NCBI GenBank assembly: GCA_964019155.1
Contig: OZ025239.1
Span: forward strand, 1,378,874 to 1,442,873
Length of the DNA: 64,000 nt
Reading direction: 5' to 3'
Source of the DNA: Osedax fenrisi
Taxonomy: Eukaryota; Annelida; Polychaeta; Sabellida; Siboglinidae
This document shows, one piece after another, positions 36,831 through 46,962 of the stretch. Each line of letters begins with the position of its first letter. The stretch's first letter is position 1. The position numbers and the translations under genes were made by a program. A model generated the notes under the pieces. It did not search any database and was not told the origin of the DNA. It saw nothing but the letters and a program-made list of their open reading frames with translations.

Positions 36831-37580
36831 GTAAATAATAAATAATTTAAATTTACTTTTTATATTTAGTTTTAGTTATATATTATTTTGGTTTTGGAAA
36901 TTGTAATGTTTTATAATATATATTATTAAATATATTTATATATGAGCTTTTTATTTTGTAAATAATAAATAATTTAAATTTACTTTTTATATTAGTTTTA
37001 GTTATATATTATTTTGGTTTTGGGAATTGTAATGTTTTATAATATATATTATTAAATATATTTATATATGAGCTTTTTATTTTGTAAATAATCAATCATT
37101 TAAATTTACTTTTTATATTAGTTTTAGTTATATATTATTTTGGTTTTGGGAATTGTAATGTTTTATAATATATATTATTAAATATATTTATATATGAGCT
37201 TTTTATTTTGTAAATAATCAATCATTTAAATTTACTTTTTATATTAGGTTTAGTTATATATTATTTTGGTTTTGGGAATTGTAATGTTTTATAATATATA
37301 TTATTAAATATATTTATATATGAGCTTTTTATTTTGTAAATAATCAATCATTTAAATTTACTTTTTATATTAGCTTTATTTATATATTATATTGGTTTTG
37401 GGAATTGTAATGTTTTATAATATATATTACTAAATATATTTATATATGAGATTTTATTTTGTAAATAATCTATAATTTAAATTTACATTTTATATTACTT
37501 CAGTTATATGTTATATTGCTTTTTGAAATTGTAATATTTTATAATATATATTATTAAATAATATATAAATAGATCTGTGA
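36831..37580 (+). repeat. Tandem array of six ~126-bp units
   Basis: Unit starts recur at about 36831, 36958, 37084, 37210, 37336 and 37461 (GTAAATAAT(A/C)AAT(A/C)ATTTAAAT, then TATTTTGGTTTTGGGAATTG, then ATATATGAGC). It begins 30 bases after the stop of the upstream gene and ends 20 bases before the next ATG, so it fills the whole intergenic space. Units 3-5 are nearly identical. Confidence 0.92.
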
Positions 37581-37599
37581 ATGTTCAATTAGTACAAAA

Positions 37600-39755
37600 A
37601 TGAATTTCCCGCATGTTCTTATATCGGATATAAATAATTCTTTGAATATTAGTGATGATGACATTCAAAATAACAAGTTAGTCTAAGAACTTATATATAT
37701 ATGTAACACTTTATCACATTTTTTATAATACAGTTCATCTCTAAATACTTGTAATAATATGGATAATTATGAAAAGGATTCTACAAACAATACATAGTTA
37801 GTTCTAGTAAAAATATAATATTTTAAATTATAAATATATAATTATTATTTAATAATACAGTTCATCTCTAAATACATATAATCTACATACTATGGATACC
37901 TATCAAAACGATGATGGATATACTAATTCAAAGTAATATCTATTATACATATGATAATATTTTAAATTATGTATATATATAATGGTTATTTAATAATGTA
38001 TTATGTTATATACAGTTCATCTCTAAATACATGTAATAATATGATTAACAATTTGGATACTTTTCAAAACAATGAGGGATGTAATACAAGAATAAATTCA
38101 AAGTAAGTTATAATATACATATGATAATTTTATATATTATAATATGTTACATTACAGAGTGACATGGAATTACAATTACCCCTGTAATAATATCAGCAAA
38201 GCATTACTACAGAAGCTAAACAGTAAAGAAGAAATACTAAAAAATGAGCACAATATATTGATATCAGCTTTGTACTCTGATGTAATTAACATATTTAACC
38301 AATAGTTAGTATGATTTTATTTTAGTAAATATAAATATATACTAATTATAATTATAATTATATTGTTATCATACATATAAAGAGTATGGATACATGGCTT
38401 TATCTTTACTGAAAATATATCCATATTTTATTTCAAAATGCGGAGATTATGAGTCTGCAAAGGTTATTAAGTTGTAAAGTTATAATAATTATTATACTAA
38501 TTAATAGTTTTTAAATCATATCATTTTTGTATAGTTTAGTATTATGCCACACTTACATTTATAATATTGATAAATATATATGTTAATATAATTAGTATAT
38601 AAAATATGTCCTATATAATATCTATTTGTATTAGTTTCTTCCAAGAGGATATTTTCAAACCATACTCGTCTGTATCATTATAAATGATACTAACAATTTG
38701 TTAATTTAAAAATTGAATTTATATATGAAACATGTGTTTATAATAATATAATTATTAATATTTTAGGTCGTTTTAATTCGTCAAATAAGGGATAAATTTT
38801 CAAATAATAGAAAAAGGCAGGACAGGAGTCACATGAAGAAAGATAATATAGGAGGTGAAAAGAAACAAAAAATAGATAAAAAAAATTATTGGGGATTACT
38901 GAACTTTAATCCAAGTGCGCCTTTAGGAGAGGATTCTGTATCGTCAAACCTTCATATAGAGACATTATGCAAACAATATAGAAAGTCAACAAAAGATATG
39001 AAAATTGTGCATGAATTATCCAAATTAACATTTTATATCAGGAGGGATATGCTTTTAAAAAGTGAAGCAGTTAGCGATGTTATAAAGAAATTTCCCTTTC
39101 TTAAAGAATGTGATATGGTATGTTATCACTAATAATTATAATTTAATTTATTTTAATATTATCTTTTAGATACTACAGGAATATATAAACCTAACGGAGA
39201 TTAATCCAACTAATACCTTCATGGGGAATATTTCAAAATTTATAAATCTAAAAATGGATTGTTTAATAAACAAAAGCACGTATAAAGTAGGCGAAGAGAT
39301 ATCAAGATTTAAAGAGCAGCATAACAATTCGGAAAGAAATTGTTAGTAAATATTATTTTTTCTATATAGTAACATATTTTTTTAATACATTTATTTAATA
39401 TAATAATTCAATTATTATTCACAGATTATGAGACTTGTGTACGCCTTCTACATCTTCCATATTTGCTTAAAGACAAATTTCCAATATGTTATGTAAATAA
39501 TAACTTAGAATTAAATGCCCCCTATATCGTTGTACAAATTGTAATGAGTTTGATATTGTATTTTCTGATATTATATATAGAATGCCATCATTGATAAATG
39601 CACATCTTATGTTATTGTGTATATATTATTCATTCAATATTTCTTTTCCTAAAGAAAATAATAATATGCTAACCTTTATTCAAAAAATTCTAATGGATCA
39701 TCAAGATTCGGTAAAAAAGAATTTAAATGTCGTTAAATTATATACAAAATTATAA
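37600..39755 (+). pseudogene. SAMD3-like transposon-associated multi-exon gene with three duplicated exons
   Basis: GT/AG exons with matching phases: 37600-37676 (ATG at 37600), 37734-37796, 37861-37932, 38016-38102, 38158-38304, about 38385-38462, 38767-39117, 39170-39341 and 39425-39755. Exons 2, 3 and 4 all begin TTCATCTCTAAATAC, a tandem exon duplication that keeps the frame. Exon 5 onward gives TWNYNYPC, LISALYSDVINIF, GYMALSLLKIYPYF and VVLIRQIRDKF. Exon 7 has NYWGLLNFNPSAPLGED and FYIRRDMLLKSEAVSDVIKK. The last exon has INAHLMLLCIYYSFNISFP and FIQKILMD. This order matches proteins labelled 'SAMD3-like' in fish and cnidarians that are usually repeat-associated. The junction 38304/38385 does not keep phase and the last exon needs a frameshift near 39510-39540, so the copy is probably inactive. 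Function unknown. Confidence 0.7.
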
Positions 39756-39800
39756 ATAATATTTTAATAAAATATATAAAACATCATTTATATTTTATTT

Positions 39801-41430
39801 TATTTGTAAATTTATCATTATTTTATATACTAATCTATAATACAATTTAGTTTAGTACATGTATACACTATTATTTGTAAATTTATCATTATTTTATATA
39901 CTAATTGCTTCACAATCATAATACAATTTAGTTTAGTACATGTATACACTGTTACAGTCTTGTATACTATTCTTACATGTATTCATTTGTGCTTCTTCCA
40001 GCCCAGAATCCGGTTTGTTCTTTTGACATAAATCTTTAGAATCCGGTTGCAATCTTCTCAAAATAACTTTTTAGAATTATTTTACTCGTATGATATGTGA
40101 GACTTTTTATTCTATAATACAATTTAGTTTAGTACATGTATACACTGATATTTGTAAATTTATCATTATTTTATATACTAATTTCTTCACAATCATAATA
40201 TAATTTAGTTTAGTACATGTATACACTGATATTTGTAAATGTATCATTATTTTATATACTAATTGCTTCACAATCATAATACAATTTAGTTTAGTACATG
40301 TATACACTGTTACAGTCTTGTATACTATTCTTACATGTATTCATTTGTGCTTCTTCCAGCCCAGAATCCGGTTTGTTCTTTTGACATAAATCTTTAGAAT
40401 CCGGTTGCAATCTTCTAAAAATAACTTTTAGAATTATTTTACTCGTATGATATGTGAGACATTTTATTCTATAATACAATTTAGTTTAGTACATGTATAC
40501 ACTGATATTTTTAAATTTATCATTATTTTATATACTAATTGCTTCACAATCATAATACAATTTAGTTTAGTACATGTATACACTGTTATTTGTAAATTTA
40601 TCATTATTTTATATACTAATTTCTTCACAATCATAATACAATTTAGTTTAGTACATGTATACACTGTTATTTGTAAATTTATCATTATTTTATATACTAA
40701 TTGCTTGATAATACAATTTAGTTTAGTACATTTATACACTGTTAATTGTAAATTTATCATTATTTTATATACTAATTGCTTGATAATACAATTTAGTTTA
40801 TGTACATGTATACACTGTTAATTGTAAATTTATCATTATTTTATATACTAATTGCTTGATAATAAAATTTAGTTTAGTACATTTATACACTGTTATTTGT
40901 AAATTTATCATTATTTTATATACTAATTGCTTGATAATACAATATAGTTAAGTACCTTTATACACTGTTATTTGTAAATTTATCATTATTTTATATATTA
41001 ATTGCTTGATAATACAATTTAGTTTATGTACATGTATACACTGTTAATTGTAAATTTATCATTATTTTATATACTAATTGCTTCATAATCATAATACAAT
41101 TTAGTTCAGTACCTTTATACACTGTTATTTGTAAATTTATCATTATTTTATATACTAATTGCTTGATAATACAATATAGTTTAGTACCTTTATACACTGT
41201 TATTTGTAAATGTATCATTATTTTATATACTAATTGCTTCATAATCATAATACAATTTAGTTCAGTACATTTATACACTGTTATTTGTTAATTTATCATT
41301 ATTTTATATACTAATTGCTTCATAATCATAATACAATTTAGTTTAGTACATGTATACACTGTTATTTGTTAATTTATCATTATTTTATATACTAATCTAT
41401 AATACAATTTAGTTTACTACATGTACACTG
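39801..41430 (+). repeat. Large minisatellite, ~80-bp units with a higher-order insert
   Basis: About 18 units of AATACAATTTAGTTTAGTAC, ATGTATACACTGTTATTTGT, AAATTTATCATTATTTTATA. A GC-richer block of about 155 bp (CTTCCAGCCCAGAATCCGG, TTGCAATCTTCT) is present twice, at about 39952-40105 and 40311-40465, showing that a multi-unit segment duplicated. Long frames on both strands (for example 40447-40821) arise only because the unit lacks stops in some frames. Confidence 0.93.
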
Positions 41431-41599
41431 TTATTATAATATTTATCTTACATATAAATGTCTACAATATAATTAAGATTTATAAATATATTATTACAAG
41501 CAAATTATAATTTTATATATATATGATAAATTATATGTAATAAAATGAATTAAATATCTAAAAATAGCTTAAAACAGGGTAAGCTAATATAGGAAACAT

Positions 41600-42038
41600 A
41601 TAAAATAATTTGACCAACATTATTTAAATGTTGTTCATTTGACCTATTTTAAAATAAATAATTTGACCAACATTATTTAAATGTTGTTCATTTGACCTAT
41701 TTAAAAATAAATAATTTGACCAACTTTATTTAAATGTTGTTCATTTGACCTGTTTTAAAATAAATAATTTGACCAACTTTATTTAAATGTTGTTCATTTG
41801 ACCCATTTAAAAATGAATAATTTGACCCACTTTATTTAAATGTTGTTCATTTGACCCATTTAAAAATGAATAATTTGACCCACTTTATTTAAATGTTGTT
41901 CATTTGACCTATTTTGTATAGAATAAATGTGGGTCATTTGACTTATATTTTATAAATATCAGTCAAACTTTACACTATACTTTTGACCCACATTATAGGC
42001 ATAATGTTAGTCAGTTGACCAAGTTATTTTTATGAGTG
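41600..42038. repeat. GTCA-motif array, inverted right terminus of family C
   Basis: Six units of about 57 bp (ATTTGACCAACATTATTTAA, ATGTTGTTCATTTGACC) followed by further TTGACC motifs, ending TTGACCAAGTTATTTTTATGAGTG at 42038. This is the inverse of the start of 27072. The same GTCA-rich subterminal design is seen at both ends. Confidence 0.78.
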
Positions 42039-42196
42039 ATATGTGTAGGAATATAACAATAATAACTAATAATAAACAATAAATAACATTTATAATCCAT
42101 ATTTGCTGATAAATATATATATTTATCAGCAAATATGGATTATAAATGTTATTTATTGTTTATTATTAGTTATTAGTGTTATATTCCTACACATAT
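42039..42196. repeat. 158-bp near-perfect palindrome
   Basis: From ATATGTGTAGGAATATAAC to GTTATATTCCTACACATAT the two 79-base halves are almost exact reverse complements with virtually no loop (centre near 42118). It directly abuts family C on the left and a SINE tail on the right. Confidence 0.88.
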
Positions 42197-42204
42197 CCGT
42201 ATAT

Positions 42205-42495
42205 ATTGTTATTGTTATTGTTATTTTTATTTGGTGGAGTCCTTTCATCCCATCCAGGAACTTAGATGAAGTTTTCACTTATAACCATATATAGCTCTAA
42301 TGTCCCTTCGAAGCCGCTCTCATGTTAAGGCATCCATGGTTTTAACGAGAGCCGATCATTTATTTATACACAATTATATAAGATCACTTCTAAATAATAT
42401 TTTAAGACCTATTTTATAAAATTAATTAATGGTCCGGACGAGGGTCGAGCCCGAGTCCTACTGCTTGTGTGTCTGACGCCTTTATTACTCTAATA
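42205..42495 (-). mobile_element. tRNA-derived SINE, minus orientation
   Basis: On the minus strand the head reads GGCGTCAGACACACAAGC, then a B-box-like GGGCTCGACCCTC (about 42440-42452), then a body with GAGAGCGGCTTCGAAGGGAC, and finally an (AACAAT)n tail (plus-strand ATTGTT repeats at 42205-42230). Head, body and tail order fit a SINE of about 290 bp. The body is not one I can name. Confidence 0.6.
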
Positions 42496-43484
42496 ATATA
42501 AATATAAATAAACTTATATTATTTATTTGTTATATATGAAATTGAGAGGAATATAAAATATTGATACACTTTAGACTGGATTATCTCGGAATAATTATTT
42601 TCATTTACATGATGTTATAAAAATTCTAATATTTTCTTCATTATTTTATCAATCTTACTAAATTTTTATCCTATTACTAGATATTATATATACCTATACA
42701 TGATAATATCAGTATTTTATATAAATACTTATTTATTATATATAACTTTATACCTAATTGTTTATAGAATTTTCATAACAAAAATAACTTTTATTTCAAT
42801 CATAAATTACATATGAATATCTAATAGATATCAATAAACAATAAATCGTATGTCATTATCTAAATAACACATGTATATAGTGAATATATTAATTAGAAAA
42901 ATGTGTATATTACAACTTGTAATCATTTATATTATATTAATATAACCATTGTCAAAAACAACAAAATAATATAAAAGAAAATTATTATATTAGTTGTCAT
43001 ATTTATTAAATTAATAATTTCATCATATATTTAAAATATCAATTAATACATGGAATAAATTAGTATACTATGAATATATTCATATTTAAATATATTATAA
43101 GTAATAATTAAAATTAAAATATTTTAAAAATAAATTATTTTTATTAGGGATACTATAGATAATATACTATATATTAATGTTATATATTAGAAGAATATAG
43201 TATTTAAAAAAGTACTAATAAATTATTTAAAATAAAATTATTAAATAAAATACAAATAAAATGTACAGAATTCAAATAAATGTCCTTAAGGACAATTTTT
43301 ATAAACATATACAATACAATTACATAGGAATAACGACATTTCGAGATTTATTTTTGTTTAATAATTTTTGTTTAAAACCTCCGACGCACCACCAATAATG
43401 AACCAAAATGTATATGGTTTAATAAAATAGTATCATGAGCATCATATCTATAGAATCTAATATGAAGCAGTATCATCTGGAAAA
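42496..43484. other. AT-rich spacer
   Basis: No gene recognised. Confidence 0.45.
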
Positions 43485-43893
43485 TAAAATCACTCTTACC
43501 GCAGGGCTCTATCCTCGGGCCACTTTTATTTATACTATATATCCTACTAACGACTTACCAGACTACATACATACCCAATACTAAACTAACTATATATGCA
43601 GACGACACAGCAATAACATTTACAGAAAACAACAACACACTTCTGAGAAACAATATTAACAAAACTTTATTAAAGATTGAAAAATGGTTTCAATATAATA
43701 AACTTAAACTTAATATTACCAAAACAGAAATCATAAACTTTAACTCATCTAAATACCCAGACAACATCATAATATTTAACTTATTAATTATATATCATAT
43801 TAATATAATAATAAATATTTATATATATTATATATAATTATTTATTTTAATATTTAGAATTTATATTATAATATTATAAATTAATTAATTATA

Positions 43894-43962
<69 letters not shown>

Positions 43963-45525
43963 TAATATAATAATTAATATAAATATTATACACTATATTT
44001 AAAATGTTGACAACATTAGTGTCCTTATATTTACACTATTTTCCTAATAGTTAATCATATATATTCAATTACATGGTTATATAATATTTACATAACATTT
44101 ACCTATATGTAATTATATATAATTTAATTATTTCACAAAAATATTAAATTGAACATGTTCAACATATTACATTTGTATAGAGTTCAACAGATGTGTAAAT
44201 TGAATACGTTCAACATATTACATTTGTATAGAGTTCAACTGATCTGTATATTTTATGAGATTAACAGATTTCGATAAAAAAAAATATAATTTTTTTTATA
44301 TTATAGTAATTAAATATATAATGAGAGAATAATGTGATAACATATATCTATTAATATTTATAAATTTATACACCATTTTGAATATATGACAATTCAAAAC
44401 TAAGAACTGTTGAACTGATAAATATTACACATGTTCAGCATATTATATTAACAGTTTGGTTTACTGGGATACTCAATAAATAAACTTTCTAAACCACTTA
44501 AAACTTAAAACTAAAACTCTGATAACTATATACAATAACACATGCTTACCACATCTAACTTATGGAAATTACATTTGGGGAAAACATATAATAATATAAA
44601 ATCTATACAACTTACACAACAAAAAATAATTCGTATTAACAAAAAAAAAAAATACCAAGAATATACAGAGAATCTATTCATCTCCAACAATATACTACCA
44701 ATAAAAAAATAAATTAAATTCAACTCAATAATACTAATGTACAACCATTACACAAACAATACAGCAATACACATTAAAAAAAATGTCATACTAAACAAAA
44801 CACACTATAAAACAAGAAATAGTCACACTTACATAATTTTAAAAACACAATACACACACATACAGAATAATATCCTTATTACTGGACCGAAACTGTGGAA
44901 TTATTTGGTTAATAAAGATGTTATTAACAATAAAAAACATAAATTCAAGACACAAATTAAACTGGATCTATAATTAGATTATTAGATTATTATATTAGGT
45001 AAACTATAAAAAAAAATTAAAAAAAAAAATTAAAAATTTAATTACTTTCTCCTTTTCCCTTTTTATCCTTTTTAATCAAAAACGAACACCTATTTAAAAC
45101 TGTAATCAACTACAACTACGAATACATCAGCAACAACCAACAGCAAGAAAAATGACGAAATCAACAACAACAACGACGATACAAGAAACAACAACAACAT
45201 CAACACCAATATAAAAAATACAACTACATCAATACTAAAACAATATCAACAACAACAACAACAACAATCAACAACTATAATAACAACAACAACATTCAAC
45301 AATCTGAAAACAACGACGACATCAACACCGTACGCAACGGCAAAGAATCCCCGGCGATAGACCAGAAAAGGACCTCAACGGAACCATAACTCTATGGCCT
45401 TTTGAGATTTAAAATAACCATACATTAAACATTAAAATTTATACATTGAATCATACATTAAAATTTATAACTTATATTTATTATTTCATACGAACTGTTA
45501 TATATCAATAAACAATATTTATTTA
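43485..45525 (+). pseudogene. Jockey-like LINE 3' fragment split by a CCCAG-ended insert
   Basis: It opens inside the RT domain (LPQGSILGPLLFILYI, then YADDTAITF near 43595, then KIEKWFQYNKLKLNITKTE) and is interrupted at 43756-44468. It resumes with NTCLPHLTYGNYIWGKTY near 44540, IIRINKKKKYQEYT and ITGPKLWNYLVN near 44880, closing at a TAA at 44971-44973. The 3' UTR includes a CAACAA-rich tract (about 45117-45330). An AATAAA and a TTTATTTATTTAT tract at about 45509-45533 mark the end. The 5' two thirds are absent, and frame breaks occur near 44710. Jockey-like placement rests on the RT and C-terminal motifs. Confidence 0.72.
43756..44468. mobile_element. CCCAG...CTGGG non-autonomous element inserted in the Jockey-like LINE
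   Basis: The left end CCCAGACAACATCATAATA and right end CAGTTTGGTTTACTGGG interrupt the LINE; deleting 713 bp plus one ATA rejoins it. ATA stands on both sides (43753-43755, 44469-44471). Inside are two direct copies of GTTCAACATATTACATTTGT and the (TA)n run 43898-43960. No ORF. It resembles families A and B in its CCCAGnAAAC-like ends. Confidence 0.62.
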
Positions 45526-45599
45526 TTTATTTATATATATGATTCTCCCTATATAAAATATAATACTTTATATTTGTTCAATTTTGTATAGTTTCATTT

Positions 45600-46962
45600 T
45601 ATAATAGTTAACTTCTTTACTTTTACTTTTACTCCCTTGACTCTTGAATCGTAGGGGGAATCATCAGACAAGTATCAACAACAAATTTCTTTCATTTTCC
45701 GCGATCTTCCGTCATCCGTGCTAGTTCGCTAGTACTTCTATCTGTCCATTTATTTATGTTGTGCATCCAATTATTTCGTGGCCGGCCTTTTTTCCTCTTG
45801 CCTTCTACTTTTCCTTGTAGAATGGTTTTGGCCAGTCCATCGTGTCGACAAATATGACCATAATACTTAAGCTTTCTTCGTTTTATAGTGCTTAAGAGTG
45901 GTTCATATTTGCTTATTAGATTTATCATTTTTTCATGGATATAGTCATTTGTTTTTCTTTGGCGATATGTAATACACAGTAATCTTCTATGCTATTTATT
46001 TTGGAATGCTTGTATCCTTTTTTCCTCTTTTTCCATTAAGGTCCAAGTTTCGCAGCCGTAGAGAAGTATTGATAATATAAGTGATTTATAGAGGTTGTAT
46101 TTTACATGGAACACAATTTTTTTGCTTTGCCATATTGTTCCAAGTTTTACCATTGCTGAGGTTGCTGTTTCTAATCGTATTCGTAATTCGTTATCGGATG
46201 ATCCATCTGATTTCAATGTCGATCCAAGATACTTAAATGTTTTGACATTTTCGAGTAGGGTTCCGTCCATCATTATGTTTGCACTTTCATTTTTACTATT
46301 TACCATAGTCTTGCTTTTCTCTTTGCTTACTTCCATCCCATAATCTTTAGAAGCTTCAGAAAGTCTATTAGTAAGCTCTTGTAATTCGGAATTGGTTCCA
46401 GCGATTATATCGATATCGTCAGCAAATCTAAGGTTATTTATAATCCTACCACCAACAGATATAGTTGACTTGTGGTTATGGAGTGTTTCCTGCATGATTT
46501 GTTCTAAGAAAATATTGAATTACACTGGGGATAACAGACAACCCTGTCTTACTCCAACTGTAGTATGGAAGAAGTCTCCTGTCTTGTTATTTAGTATTAC
46601 AGCACTATTCGAATTTTCATATAGCGACTCAATTATTCTTATAATTTCATGAGATATGCCAAAATGACCCATGACACTCCATAGCCCTTTATGCCATACT
46701 CTATCAAAGGCTTTCTTGAAGTCAATATAGTTATGGTACACATTTTTCTCAATTTCGATATGCTTCTCCATTATTATTCTACTGTTAAGAATTTGTTCAA
46801 TAGTGCTTCTTGATTTTCTGAACCCTGCTTGCTCTTCAGCTAAAATTTGTTCAGCTTGCGGTATTAGTTTATTTAATATTATTATTAATAGAATTTTGCT
46901 CGGATGTGGTATTAGGCTTAGTGTTCGATAATTTGAGCATTTCTTTGTGTCACCTTTTTTCG
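45600..46962 (-). pseudogene. RTE-like LINE fragment, minus strand
   Basis: Reading from 46962 downward: IPKKGDTKKCSNYRTLSLI, EEQAGFRKSRSTIEQI, YIDFKKAFDRVWHKGLW (46520-46771), VGVRQGCLLSP, then NLRFADDIDIIAG and KYLGSTLKSDG (45992-46495), YGCETWTLMEKEEKRI, and YYGHICRHDGLAKTI with GKRKKGRPRNNW (45692-45928). The three open parts are one frame broken by TAA (46514-46516 region, where Leu is expected) and TAG (near 45990). The endonuclease half is missing; the fragment stops abruptly at 46962, where Gypsy sequence begins on the other strand. The end is the expected RTE-type short 3' tail near 45600-45660. Confidence 0.85.

Noticed and set aside
40107..41278. Several long open frames on both strands (for example 40447-40821, 40464-40760)
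   Set aside because: They lie in the 80-bp minisatellite; the translation is the same short peptide repeated, an artefact of a unit without stops.
46095..46652. 82- and 86-codon plus-strand frames
   Set aside because: Antisense to the RTE-like RT on the minus strand.
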